Below are positions 10,091 through 20,315 of a DNA stretch of 64,000 nt, in pieces. The stretch is taken from NCBI RefSeq assembly GCF_027595985.1, contig NC_073303.1, forward strand, positions 190,212,972 to 190,276,971, written 5' to 3'. Each line of letters opens with the position of its first letter. Positions within the stretch are counted from its first letter, which is position 1. Both the position numbers and the translations under genes were made by a program. Under the pieces are notes generated by a model. That model saw only the letters and a list, made by a program, of their open reading frames with translations. It was not told the DNA's origin and searched no databases. This stretch comes from Sorex araneus (taxonomy: Eukaryota; Chordata; Mammalia; Eulipotyphla; Soricidae).

Positions 10091-10600
10091 TTAATTTTTT
10101 TTTTTCAGGCTTTAAAAACATAGCCTTAGCTTTACAGTCATTGAACAGAGAGAACAGAGAGTTCTACGTACCCACCCCACTCCCACTGCCCCATGTACCC
10201 CATTATTAATCTCTTCCATGGTTCCTTTGTTAGAATTAATGAGCCCCAGATTGATATGTTTTTACCTGTAGTTCCTAGTTTATGGCAGAGGCTTTTTTTT
10301 GGTGCTGTTTGTTGAATTTTGTCAAATTTGTGCTATCACCTATTCACCATTATAATATCAGATAGGAAAAGTTTATCACCTTAGAAATCTTTTGCATTCT
10401 ATCCAGTTATCACTTTGTCCTTAGAGCCATCCCTGGCAACTACAGGAAATTTTAATATTTATAGAGTTCTGTCTTTTCCAAGATAGAGTCTTTGCAGATG
10501 GGCTTCTTTCGGTTAACAAAATGCTTCCATTTTGTTTTATTTTTGAATGCTAGTGATTTGTAGCTGATGGTAAGGATTACCAATTCATGTTCTAGGCGAA
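10091..10600 (-). mobile_element. Ancient L1 3' UTR remnant
   Basis: Antisense order TTTACAGTCATTGAACAGAGAGAACAGAGAGTTC, then CCATCCCTGGCAAC, then CAGATGGGCTTCTTTCGGTTAAC. This matches the layout I know for old mammalian L1 (L1M-type) 3' ends read on the opposite strand. Boundaries are approximate. Confidence 0.5.
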
Positions 10601-11460
10601 GATGTGGGAGTTGCTTTTGAGAATTATCTGCTGCCTTGACACATTATGTGGAATATTAAAGCATTTCCCTTCTAACATTGCTCAGAGGGTAGGAAGTAAG
10701 AACACCGGGATTCCTGGATTCGCTGTAAGCACAATTGCTTAGGACTATAGCTGATGCATCCAGGAGTATAAAGCAATGGGTCTGGAAATTAGTTGTAACC
10801 TGAAAAACATAGATTCTTTCAGTCCTCGGAATTTTGAGCCATGGAAATCTGTATTTTTACAGGGTCAATCAATTGTAATACTAAAAATCTCTTTCTTTGG
10901 CAAAAAAAGAACATTAGATAATATACCAGGGGGTTTATTTCAAATGATTTCCCTTCATTAAAACACCAAATGTTTGTTTAGCTCTTCTATGTTTCTGTAA
11001 ATGGTGAGTTCCACAGACTTTCTTTCCATCTTGAGAGCTAATATTCAAGAAAAAGCAGATAGTCCTTGAAGAATTATGCATATCAATATTGCTCATCAAC
11101 TATGCAAAGTCCTGAGAAAGAAAATAAAAAGTAATATGGAAGAATGAAATAGTAGGATTTGACTTAGTCTGGCATGAGGCCAGTGGCTGAATGAATTACC
11201 GTTATCCAAGAAAATGATCTTGAACCCAAGCTCTATTTGTGAAGGATAGCTGTCTGATCCCAGCGCAAAAAGGTCAATATGACTGGGACATTGGGTGAGA
11301 ACGACCCCATTTCACATTAAAAATATCAATTATGAAAATGGTTAAGGATATTATTTAGTTAATATTTACAATCCTTTTAGTTAAATGAAGAAATTTAATT
11401 GTATGATTATTACTAGTTCCAGTGGATGACTATAGGTCACAATGTAGGCAATATTCTGCA
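10601..11460. other. Unique non-coding sequence
   Basis: No repeat or gene recognised. The 61-codon frame at 10776-10961 has no coding support. Confidence 0.45.
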
Positions 11461-11600
11461 ACAGAGAGAGAGAGAGAAAGAGGGAGAGGGAGAGACGATG
11501 AAGAAAGAGAGACAGACAGAGAAGGAGAGAGAGAGGGACACAGAGAGAGAGGAAAAGAGAGGGAAGGAGAGAGAGACAGAAAGAAACAGAGAGAGAAGCA
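11461..11600. repeat. GA-rich polypurine tract
   Basis: Imperfect (GA)n/(GAGACA)n over ~140 bp immediately before a SINE. The Arg/Glu-rich frames through it are low-complexity artefacts. Confidence 0.9.
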
Positions 11601-11630
11601 ATTACTATTGATGCTTGTGGGTTATTTTTT

Positions 11631-11796
11631 TCACTTCTTGGGTCACACCTGGCAATGCAAAGGGGTTACTTCTGACTCTGCACTCAGGAATCACCCCTGG
11701 CAGTGCTCAGATCACCATATGGGATGCTGGGAATCGAACCCGGGTCGGCCGTGTGCACGGCAAATGCCCTACCCACTGTACTATTTCTCCAGCCCC
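11631..11796 (-). repeat. SOR-type SINE
   Basis: Antisense, nearly full length, with an intact B box (reverse complement GAATCGAACCC). Target-site duplication TGTGGGTTATTTTTT (11616-11630) and TGTGGGATTATTTTT (11797-11811). Confidence 0.9.
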
Positions 11797-11811
11797 TGTG
11801 GGATTATTTTT

Positions 11812-12357
11812 AATGTTCCTAGACCAAACACTAAAAAAAACCCCAAACAACCAAACACCACATCATAGCAAATAAAGACTAAAACCACATTCACATATAG
11901 TAAAGTCCAAAGGAACACAGTAAATGCCAACTTGTACAACAGTATCAGGGAAGAAATTAATTAAGCCATTCTTGCCACATAGGGTTGAGTGAGATCCACC
12001 TGAAGATGATTCATGCAAACCTGAACACTTTTCACCTTTTGTTGTAAAAGTGAAAATCCTCTCAATTATTTTTGGTTAGTGACATAGGTCACGTAGGTCT
12101 TTCTTCAAAGCAAAGTGATGGGATGCAAAGTCTCAGAAAGGGAGGAAGGTGCCTGCACACAGTGCAGAGGACTTTCCTTGCTTGGAAGTGAGGCACTAAA
12201 AGGATTCCTGTGTTACCTTCCTGCCTTGCAGAGCCATGCAAGATGTGTTCAGAAATCTACAGCCTAGTCCAATGGAGGGATTCTGTGGGTAAAGCAGAAA
12301 TGAATTGTCCGTAAAGTGCTGATGATATTAAAACTTCTTCCATTTAAGTCATTTAAT
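11812..12357. other. Unique non-coding sequence
   Basis: No gene or repeat recognised between the SINE and the L1 target site. Confidence 0.45.
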
Positions 12358-12371
12358 CTGTTGATACTTTT

Positions 12372-13201
12372 TTTAAATTCTTTTATTAAGTCACCATGTG
12401 GAAAGTTACAAAGCGTTCAGGTTAAAGTCTCAGTTATACAATGCTCAAACACCCATCCCTTCACTAGTGCACATATTCCACCACCAAGAATCACGATATA
12501 CCTCCCCCCTCCCCCCTACCTCCCCAGCCCCCCATCCCGCATGTGTAACTGGTAAATTTAACTTTACTTTCACTTTATTTTGATTACATTCAATATTTAA
12601 ACAAAAAAATTCACTATTATTGATTTGGAGTTTCTCCCCCTTAAAGTCGATCTGCTGAAAAGAAAGCATTTGGTAATTTGTTTTCCATTGCTGAGAATGA
12701 AGAGATATGAGGTCAGGAGGCCGCACTAGCAGCAGCATAGTTTTGGATTTCTGTATTTTAGTATTTTAGTAACTAAGTCCAGAGAAATGTCTGCCAGGAA
12801 TCTCAACATTGTAAGCTTGTACCTCTCAGCTACTTTATATTCCACATATGAGTGCGATCTTTCTATGTCTGTCTCTTTCTTTCTGACTCATTTCACTCAG
12901 CATGATACTTTCCATGTTGATCCACTTATATGCAAATTTCATGACTTCATGTTTTCTGACAGCTACGTAGTATTCCATTGTGTAAATATACCAGAGTTTC
13001 TTTAGCCAATCATCTGTTTTCGGGCACTCTGGTTTTTTCCATATTGTGGCAATTGTAAACAGAGCGGCAATGAACATGGAAATGCAGATGTCATCTCTAC
13101 TATAGCTTTTTGCCTCTCCGGGATATATTCCCAGGAGTGGTATTGCTGGGTCAAATGGGAGCTCAATTTCTAACTTTTTGAGAATCATCCAGATTGTTAA
13201 A
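12372..13201 (-). mobile_element. 5'-truncated young L1 insertion
   Basis: An 830-bp antisense L1 with a perfect 14-bp target-site duplication CTGTTGATACTTTT (12358-12371 and 13202-13215). Reading the minus strand, it contains the ORF2 C-terminus (13188-12835), then a ~460-bp 3' UTR with a G-rich tract (complement at 12500-12538), AATAAA and a short A-rich tail. It is the key reference copy: it physically links the 3' UTR type found on many fragments and composite elements in this window to an L1 ORF2. Confidence 0.93.
12835..13188 (-). pseudogene. L1 ORF2 C-terminal fragment
   Basis: An open 117-codon frame at the 5'-truncated end of the L1 copy. The family ORF2 protein (~1,270 aa) is an endonuclease/reverse transcriptase that performs target-primed reverse transcription. 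Only the last tenth is present, lacking both catalytic domains. Diagnostic words in order: ELPFDPAIPLLGIYP, MFIAALFTIATIW, DDWLKKLWYIYTMEYY, SEMSQKERDRHR. The annotated Met is merely the first internal ATG after truncation. The uninterrupted frame suggests fairly recent insertion; the fragment has no expected function. Confidence 0.9.
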
Positions 13202-13402
13202 CTGTTGATACTTTTAAAACAACTTTTAATGCTGAAATTTGATAGTTTTGGATGTGGTACAAAATGGGCACTTTACCACCGAGCCATATTCTCGAATCTA
13301 TAGATCTTTTTAAAATATGAACCACCTGCACTTTTAGTAGGAATCGCATTTTAGTATGAACTCTCTGCTCTTCACCTTAAAATTGATTCAGACAGTTGCT
13401 TT

Positions 13403-13575
13403 TGGGTCAGAAAGATCGTGCAGAGGTTAAAGCACTTGCCTTTCATGCTGTCAGCCCCAGTTCAATCCCTGCAACTGCGTATGGTACCCTGAAGCATTGC
13501 CAGGAGTGATCCCTGAGCACACTTAGTGCTCCACCAGATGTGGCCCCCAAACAAAACAAATGAACAAACAAATAG
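13403..13575 (+). repeat. SOR-like SINE, old
   Basis: Sense and strongly diverged: GCACTTGCCTTTCATGC, GTTCAATCCC B-box relic, CATTGCCAGGAGTGATCCCTG, then a CAAAACAAA tail. Confidence 0.7.
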
Positions 13576-13759
13576 ACCAAAGAAAATTGCTTCTAAAATA
13601 GAACCATTTAGTAAGATTTGCTTAAAGCAAGGGCTTATTTATTTTGGCAAAGAATAGAAACAATTTCAGAATTTACAAGATCAGCTGCCTTTCTTTCTGG
13701 TATATTTCCTTATTACCTTGTACATAAGAAGCCCTTATTAAAATAGTATTCTACCTAGA

Positions 13760-13850
13760 GACTGGAGAGATAAGTTCTGGATCACATATGATTTCCCTAG
13801 CATTGAGTCCGATGTGACCCCTGAGCATCACCAGACGTGGCCCCCAAACC
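13760..13850 (+). repeat. SOR-like SINE fragment
   Basis: GACTGGAGAGATAA start and CCTGAGCATCACCAGACGTG end flank an internal deletion covering most of the head. Confidence 0.5.
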
Positions 13851-14584
13851 AATCGACCAATTAAATCAAACACATCAATCAATTAAGTAATATGCTACCT
13901 AAAAAGGAACTCATTAACATCCAGAAAGGCTTAAGTGCTAATTACAATTCTGAAGTTTGAAAATTATGGCTATATGCTTCTATCTAGATATCTTTAAATC
14001 CAAATACAGAGCCAAAGTCTGAATAATTTGAAGTGATGCAAAAACATCAATAAGTAAGGCTACCTTCCCTTCTCCCCTTATTTCTATCTTCAATCTCTAC
14101 CCAAAAAGTTGCATTTAAGGGCTAATCATGTCAGATATTGTGAAATCATCAAAGATGGTCTAAAATATAGTAAAGGATAGCTTCCTTTTATAAAATGTTA
14201 TAAGAGAACTGGCTTTCTTTTTGCTTTCTCCTGAAAATTTTACTTGACTGTTAAGTATGTCCTAATGCTACAATAGTGGACCTCAGCTGGAAGTATAATT
14301 TTGTACACTGTCATTCAAGCACATGTTTAACCTAGAGATGTTTCAATACATCCTTATCTTTGGTTTTTATTATGCTTTGCATTCTAAAAAGTCAAAGCAT
14401 TTTCAAAGCTCAGGTTTTTCTACATGCTTAATTCTAAATCTTATTAATTGTCGAAGTATTCCTGTGATATTTTTTGAACTGTTAGCAAAAGGATTACAGA
14501 TAAATTAAGAATGTGTTTATTCTAACAGAAGAGTGGATTGAACTTTACAATCCCACCTCATCTTACATGATAATTCTAACTTTA
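13851..14584. other. AT-rich unique sequence
   Basis: Nothing beyond chance open frames is visible. Confidence 0.45.
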
Positions 14585-14785
14585 TTCATTAATTTTATTC
14601 TTTATTTTTTATATAATTTTTCGAGTCACTGTGAGATACAGAATTACACAGCTGATCATGGTTGGGTTTCAGTCATACAGTGTTCCAACACCCATCCCAC
14701 CACCAGTGTACATTTCCCACCACCAATGTCCCTAGTTTCCTTCACGCCACCCTTCCCCCAGCCTGACTCTAAAGCAGGCACTTTC
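14585..14785 (-). mobile_element. L1 3' UTR fragment, CT-microsatellite subtype
   Basis: Antisense. GAGTCACTGTGAGATACAG, GGGTTTCAGTCATACAG, CCCATCCCACCACCAGTG, CCACCACCAATGTCCC, then AAAGCAGGCACTTTCC leads into the CT repeat. The same order and junction recur at 41510-41717. Confidence 0.75.
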
Positions 14786-14787
14786 CT

Positions 14788-14832
<45 letters not shown>

Positions 14833-14930
14833 GTATATATATGTGTGTGTGTGTATCTCCTTCCTTCTCTCCCTATCTACATCTCTCTCTTTCTCTATCT
14901 TTCTTTCTCTCCCATTTGCAACATTCTGCA
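14786..14930. repeat. Compound (TC)n(TA)n(TG)n microsatellite
   Basis: A CT run, a TA run, a short TG run, then CT-rich sequence. It is continuous with the L1 3' UTR fragment to its left. Confidence 0.92.
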
Positions 14931-14962
14931 ATGTATAAGACTCAAGTGAAAATCTATCTTGA

Positions 14963-15138
14963 GGCAGGATTGACAGTACAGAGGGTAGGGCTTTTGCCAT
15001 TTGCCTTTTACCTGACCATCAGGTTCGATCCCCGGCATCCCATATGGTTTCCTGAGCACTGTCAGGAGTAATTCATGAGTGCAGATACAGGAGTAACCCC
15101 TGAGCATGACCAGGTGTGACTCAAAAAGAAAAAGAAAG
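14963..15138 (+). repeat. SOR-type SINE
   Basis: Sense, full length, moderately diverged. B box GGTTCGATCCC and a body with CATCCCATATGGTTTCCTG; the tail is AAAAAGAAAAAGAAAG. No clear TSD. Confidence 0.85.
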
Positions 15139-16366
15139 TCTTTCTTAATTAACTCTAGTTGACTTCTCAAAATGTCATTTCATTTTAATGTACCTGTCTT
15201 GTGTTGATGCTAGAATTCAGATCAGATTGGAAATGGATTCAGAACACTTAATAGATAAAATAAAGGGGCATTAATACCAGGAGAAGATGGGCCAGGGTGT
15301 TTCAGCTGGATGTTTCAGCAGGGAATTCTAAGTAGCTAAGAAGCGTTAGTTTTTTTCACCCGGGGTTTAGAATATTGAAGATAGAAATGATGGAGGTGTA
15401 CATAGAAAATAGGCTGTGAAGAATTACTCTTAGAGTTCACAACTTTATTTTGAGAGCAATTTAGATTAAAGGAAGTAAATACATATCTAAATGAAACTAA
15501 CAATCTTTCTCATAAAAACTTCATATGAGTATGTTCTCAGCATTGATAATATGAAGTTTTGATTTGGTTTAAGGACTCTTCCAGTAATTTGAGAATCTAT
15601 GAAACTCTCAAATATCTTAGACTTTTATAGAAAGTCTTGTGAGAGCAAAATAAGAACCCAAGGAATTCATTTGCAACTAGTGGGGAGAATTCTCTAGACA
15701 AGTGAGTTTTTAGTGTTAGGTGTTAGATCTTCAGTGTCAGATTCGAAGTTATTAAAACAGTGATCTCATGGTGTCCTACCTCGGGCCAACTAGAGCAAAA
15801 GTTCTGTAGGGCAAAATCAAAGAATTTACACACTCATTCACAAAAATACCATAAAGTTCTTATGCATGTCCAGGTAGATAGTTTTCCCTGGGGTCAACAT
15901 TGCTATTTGGGATTGAAGGTAGAACTATAGCTCCAGTGGGATATTTTGGGTAGCACATCCTATAACAGATAAAATAATAGTCACATCAGTGGAAAGAGCT
16001 TTACAAAACATTTCAAACTCTATGGTTGTCATCATTTCCCATTGTTTTTCTGTCATAATAAGTCCTAATGAAATTTTATGATTTCATCAAGTTGTCTCAG
16101 ACAAAGAAGCATGCCGAAGCTCTGAGTATACTTGTATTTCTTGCATTGGGACATACTCTGCAGAATGAAAATACATATAGCCCTATGGATAACAAAGTAG
16201 AACAAACAGGATTGTGTTTTGTCAGTGTATCTACTAAAAGATCAAAACTTTGTGATCATAAGTTTTGTATACGCTATATGTGGTATTATCTAATAGACCT
16301 GAGCTAGACCCTATCTTGGGCCTCTAATTATACTCTAATAGAATCTTATTTTATTCTATTACTTTT
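15139..16366. other. Unique non-coding sequence
   Basis: About 1.2 kb with no recognisable repeat, exon or conserved motif. Confidence 0.45.
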
Positions 16367-16497
16367 GTGCTTTTTATTTGTTTTGTTTTGGGACCACACT
16401 GATACTACTGGTGGTGCTTGGTGGACCATCTGCAGTGCCCGAGATTTAATCATAGTTGATCACCTGTAACTTTAACCCCTGTACTCTCTCCACCCCT
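16367..16497 (-). repeat. SOR-like SINE, old
   Basis: Antisense, with a shortened body and a degraded B box. Short TSD CTATTACTT at 16355 and 16498. Confidence 0.6.
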
Positions 16498-16558
16498 CTA
16501 TTACTTAATTTTGACAGAGGCATAAAATCCCAGGGTGAAAGGGTATCTGGGTACCAAT

Positions 16559-16816
16559 ATTACTGTAGCACTGTAGCACTGTTGTTCTGTTGTTCATCGA
16601 TTTGCTTGAGCGGGCACCAGTAATGTCTCCATTGTGAGACTTGGTGTTACTGTTTTTGGCATATCAAATACACCACGTGTAGCTTGCCAGGCTCTGCCGT
16701 ATGGGCAGGATACTCTCGGTAGCTTGCCGAGCTCTCTGAGAGGGATGCAGGAATTGAACCCTGGTCGGTCGCGTGCAAGGCAAACGGCCTACCTGCTGTT
16801 CTATTGCTCCAGTCCA
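16559..16816 (-). repeat. Chimeric SINE: SOR tRNA head on RTE-derived body
   Basis: On the minus strand: the SOR tRNA-like head (CTGGAGCAATAGAACAG.., B-box relic); then CTCTCAGAGAGCTCGGCAAG and the RTE 5'-region words GGCAAGCTAC, GGCAGAGCCTGGCAAG, ATATGCCAAAAACAGTAAC; then the RTE-type 3' terminus with GCCCGCTCAAGCAAATCGA-type sequence; and a tail of short ACAGTGCT repeats instead of poly(A). The standard SOR body is absent. Repeated-word tails rather than A tails are typical of RTE mobilisation. Confidence 0.85.
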
Positions 16817-16914
16817 CCAATAATACTAGATAACCTAACATCAAAGACTAAAACAGTTTACTCAAACTGCTTTGAGGGAAGGGCCAAAGTGGGATTTGGA
16901 TTCCCAAAGATATT

Positions 16915-17015
16915 ATTACCAACTTCTGTACTTGCCGATTGTACAACTTCAGATGCATTATTTAACTTCTCAGATTCAGAAATCTGTGATTCCTCAACTA
17001 TAAAGCGGACAAAAG
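16915..17015 (+). repeat. MIR SINE remnant
   Basis: Order TGTACAACTTCAGATGCATT, ATTTAACTTCTCAGATTCAG, TTCCTCAACTATAAAGCGG fits the MIR core region (a TTACTTAACCTCTCTGAGCC-like word followed by TTTCCTCATCTGTAAAATGG-like sequence). Confidence 0.5.
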
Positions 17016-18275
17016 CATATCGCTTCCATAATATAGAAAATTACCTTTACGTCCTGTCTGGGAGTCACAAAATCTTAAATAATTATGGTTTCCATCATTG
17101 TGCTAGAAGAAGTAGGGAGTTCATTTTCTCCTTCTTATCTTATGACTTTCCTCTATTCATAATACAGCAAGTCTGTTCTGGTCAAAACAATGAAACACGG
17201 TTCCCACTACGGTGTTATTAATTTTGCTCGGAGCTCACTGGTGTGACTTCGCTCTCCAGCCATAGCGTTCCCTTCTCTGCCTTAAAAATTCCTCACAAAG
17301 GTTCTCCACTAGGCGTGAGCATGATTCTTATTCCTCCCACTGCTTGAGGAAAGAGTCATCAGTCATATGTGCATCTGCAGTTGGGCTCACGTCTGCTTCT
17401 CTCTGCTTTGCTCAAAAGGCCCCCGTGACCTTTCTAATTAGCTGGATTGCAAAAGACTGAGATTGCACATATGAGAGCCAGGGAGAAAAAATAAATCTTC
17501 CCTGCTTCTGTCCAGCCAGTCAAGAAAAATTCCACTGAAAGTCCGTAAATCTTTTATCTCCCTTCCTGACGGGATGTGAGGAAACAGCTCTCCTGACTTC
17601 AGCCTCACGGCATTCCTGCCTGTGTGGGGGAAGGTTTGGGGTGTCAAGTGTTTGTGCCAAGATCGTGGGTGGCAAGAGTTAGCATCCTGCAGTGAGGAGT
17701 GAAATAGCGATCTGGACTGCTACAGACCCGCGCTGATGTGTCTGGGCTATGTAAATCACCTTAGCTCTGCAGACGGGGCTGTGGATAAGATTGTATTTCT
17801 CAGACTGAAACCCACAGCGAGGCAGAGGGAGCCAAAAAACGCCCTGGCATGAGCTCTGGAACACATTCAAAGCGTTAAGGAAGAGGGAGGAACCAAGATG
17901 GTAGAGTCCAACATTTTATTCCATAGAAAATGTGTAAGTCAGCACGTAGCGAGACAAGTTTTGAGAAAGAAGGGAAGCTTTCCCAGCAGTGGAGGCAGCT
18001 GTTAACAATTAGAGAAAACACTAATCTTAGGAAGCTGCAAGAGGCAGGAGGTAGAAACACAACCCCGGGGGCTCAGATCTCCAGATGAGTGAAAGGGAGA
18101 TGGGCAAAGATCAGAGAAGGTTTTTCGAATCTGAGAATCAGCATTCCGGGGCTCTCCTGAGGGCCAGAGCAGCTGCAGAGCTGAAAGCATCGCCCACAGC
18201 AAAGAGATTGTTGTCTGGGAACCACAGCTGGTGAAAAGACCGAACAACTTCAGCCTTAAAATTCTGCCAGACCTG
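17016..18275. other. Unique sequence, moderately GC-rich
   Basis: No repeat assigned. A GGAGGAACCAAGATGGTAGAG word (17886-17906) resembles the YY1-site start of mammalian L1 5' UTRs, so part of 17880-18360 might be an old LINE or LTR 5' region. This is a weak suggestion. No splice-supported exon was found. Confidence 0.35.
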
Positions 18276-18398
18276 TTAGAGCAGCAGACTAAGAAGAAAC
18301 GGCTTCGGATTTCACTGGTGAGGTGAGACCTGCGGATTCTATCATAGGTAAGTAGTTTAGAATAACTGAGAGAATTGGAAAGTAGTACATTGCTATGT
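18276..18398 (+). repeat. Left arm of a ~125-bp inverted duplication
   Basis: Reads TTAGAGCAGCAGACTAAGAA at its left end and GTACATTGCTATGT at its right end. Its reverse complement is found at 19201-19326 with about nine substitutions and one 3-base insertion (roughly 91% identity by eye). The arms are ~800 bp apart. Confidence 0.92.
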
Positions 18399-18420
18399 CC
18401 AAGTACAGAGACATTGGGCA

Positions 18421-18691
18421 CTTTCCTTCCTTCCTTCCTTCCTTCCTTCCTTCCTTCCTTCCTTCCTTCCTTCCTTCCTTCCTTCCTTCCTTCCTTCCTT
18501 CCTTCCTTCCTTCCTTCCTTCCTTCCTTCCTTCCTTCCTTCCTTCCTTCTTTCCTTCTTTCCTTTTCTTTCTTTCTCTTCCTTCCTTCCTTCCTTCCTTC
18601 CTTCCTTCCTTCCTTCCTTCCTTCCTTCCTTCCTTCCTTCCTTCCTTCCTTCCTTCCTTCCTTCCTTCCTTCCTTCCTTCCTTCCTTCCTT
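18421..18691. repeat. (TTCC)n microsatellite, 270 bp
   Basis: Two long pure TTCC runs separated by a short degenerate patch (about 18547-18586). Both strands give long open frames (Phe/Leu/Pro/Ser repeat one way, Lys/Glu/Gly/Arg repeat the other). These are artefacts of the 12-base frame period. Confidence 0.98.
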
Positions 18692-18710
18692 TCCTCTCAT
18701 ACCTGTCTGT

Positions 18711-18843
18711 TCAGCGCTAACTCCTGGCTCTGCACTTAGGGATCACTCCTGGCAAGGCATCAGGGACCCAATGTGATGCTGTTGAACCCAGATTGACCCT
18801 GTGCAAGGCAAGTGCCCTACCTGCTGTACTATTACTCCAGCCC
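18711..18843 (-). repeat. SOR-type SINE, 3'-truncated
   Basis: Antisense. The tail and last ~30 bp of the body are replaced by the microsatellite. The tRNA head (ATTACTCCAGCCC) is intact at the right edge. Confidence 0.8.
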
Positions 18844-19136
18844 AACTTACTCTTTAGGTATCATTTTAATTTCATTTCAAAATCCGAGTTGAAAGAAAGG
18901 TTGCCTTTCAACACAGATTGCCCCCCCTACCCCCATGCTCTCTGACCACTCCCATATCCATCTGACATTACCCATATTTCCTTGTGAAATATCTTAGATT
19001 TAGATTTCAGGCTCTTTTCCACCTCAGACAACCTCGTTGTCTCTCTTGTTTCAAGGTACTCATGTGTAGGGTTTTTCCCACACCCCTAAGAAATGGTCAG
19101 GCATTAGACGGGAGTTTGCCAATTCTTCTAAATTAT

Positions 19137-19200
19137 GTTTTTGGGGAGAGGGTCACACCTGGTGATGTTCAGGAGTTACTCCTGGTTCTGCACGTTCAGT
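19137..19200 (-). repeat. SOR SINE, tail-side part, interrupted
   Basis: GGGTCACACCTGGTGATGTTC..CTCCTGGTTCTGCAC, the tail-proximal third of an antisense SOR SINE. It stops abruptly at the inverted-duplication arm and resumes at 19327. Confidence 0.75.
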
Positions 19201-19326
19201 ACATAGCAATGAACTACTTTCCAATTCTCTCAATGGTTATTCTAAACTACTTACCTATGAGAGAATTCGCAGGTCTCACCTCACCAGTGAAAACTGCATC
19301 CGTTTCTTCTTAGACTGCTGCTCTAA
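19201..19326 (-). repeat. Right arm of inverted duplication, lodged inside a SINE
   Basis: Reverse-complement copy of 18276-18398. It sits between the two halves of a SOR SINE, so this arm is the derived, inserted copy and the arm at 18276 the likely donor. No A tail or obvious TSD accompanies it. Confidence 0.9.
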
Positions 19327-19436
19327 GAAGAAATGCATACCAAGGGATTATTCTTAGTGTGCTCGGGGGGCCATATGGGATGCCAGAAATCAAACCAGGT
19401 AAGGCAAGTGCCCTACCCACTGTACTACCTCTCTAG
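19327..19436 (-). repeat. SOR SINE, head-side part, interrupted
   Basis: Continues the SINE from 19137: GTGTGCTCGGGGGGCCATATGGGATGCC, a degraded B box, and the CTCTCTAGCCC head. About 20 bp of the expected body is altered at the break. Confidence 0.75.
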
Positions 19437-19453
19437 CCCTCTTCAAAAATTTT

Positions 19454-19647
19454 GCACCTTTTATTATTATTTTTTTTTGTTTTGTGGGTCACACTAAGCA
19501 ATGCTCATACGTTACTCTTGGCTCTACACTCAGGAATTACTCCTGGCAGTGCTTGGGGGACCATACGGGTTACTGGGGATCGAACCCAGATTGGCCACAT
19601 GCAAGGCAAATGTCCTGCCCGCTGTACTATCTATCACTCTGGCTCTG
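19454..19647 (-). repeat. SOR-type SINE
   Basis: Antisense, full length, with an intact B box (GATCGAACCC). Target-site duplication CCCTCTTCAAAAATTTT (19437-19453) and CCCTCTTCAAAATTTTT (19648-19664). Confidence 0.9.
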
Positions 19648-19664
19648 CCCTCTTCAAAATTTTT

Positions 19665-20090
19665 AATGTTATCTACCCAGAGATGGCACTGGATTCACAG
19701 AAGAAGGGCTGAATCCTACAAGAGTTCTTCCTTCTCTCACCTCAGACATCAGGTAGAAGTACTGGTTTGCATCTGGGTTGATCAATTCAATCTTTGGTAT
19801 CTCTTCCCTCCCCCAGAGCTCTGGGCATGGGACTGAAATTTTCAAAACTCTAATCACTTTTTTGGCTTCTCTGACAATTAGCCCTAATTTTCAGGTGCAC
19901 TCTTAAAGTCACCTGTCTTTGTCTTAATGTCGATTTTTTTTTAAAAAAAATTTCAAGTGTTTTAGGACTTCTGTGCAGTCAAAGTGAGGAAGAGCAGATG
20001 AACACCTTCCATATAAATCATGAGAGTCCAACATCTAGTTTAGGAATAATACTTCTTTTGGAATTTCCAGGACTATGACTCTTAGAGAAA
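19665..20090. other. Unique non-coding sequence
   Basis: Nothing recognised. Confidence 0.45.
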
Positions 20091-20315
20091 CTGCACTGTA
20101 GCACTGCACTGTCGATTTGCTTGGGCGGGCACCAGTAACATCTCCATTGTGAGACTAGTTGTTACTGTTTTTGGCATATTGAATACACCACGGGTAGCCT
20201 GCCGGGCTCTGCTCTGCGGGCGAGATACTCTTGGTAGCTTGCCGGGCTCTCCGAGAGGGATGGAGGAATCGAAACTGGGTTGACCACGTGCAAGGCAAAT
20301 GCCCTATCTGCTGTG
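20091..20315 (-). repeat. Chimeric SINE: SOR tRNA head on RTE-derived body
   Basis: Antisense. Tail repeats CACTGTAGCACTGCACTGT, a 3' block containing TCGATTTGCTTGGGCGGG, the body words GTTTTTGGCATATTGAATAC and CCGGGCTCTCCGAGAGGGA, then the tRNA head up to CTGCTGTG, where the last ~20 bp are missing and an AAAACAAAAC run follows. Confidence 0.85.

Noticed and set aside
11422..11868. 148-aa Arg/Glu-rich frame
   Set aside because: GA microsatellite followed by an antisense SINE.
16634..17221. 195-aa plus-strand frame
   Set aside because: Begins in antisense chimeric SINE and runs through a MIR-like remnant; no coding evidence.
17886..17906. L1 5' UTR start with YY1 site
   Set aside because: One short word only; the following sequence did not match an L1 5' UTR or ORF1 that I could recognise.
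18002..18776. Long frames through the TTCC microsatellite (232 aa minus, 133 aa plus)
   Set aside because: Simple-sequence translation; a pure tetranucleotide repeat has a 12-base frame period and often no stops. No start context or unique coding flank.
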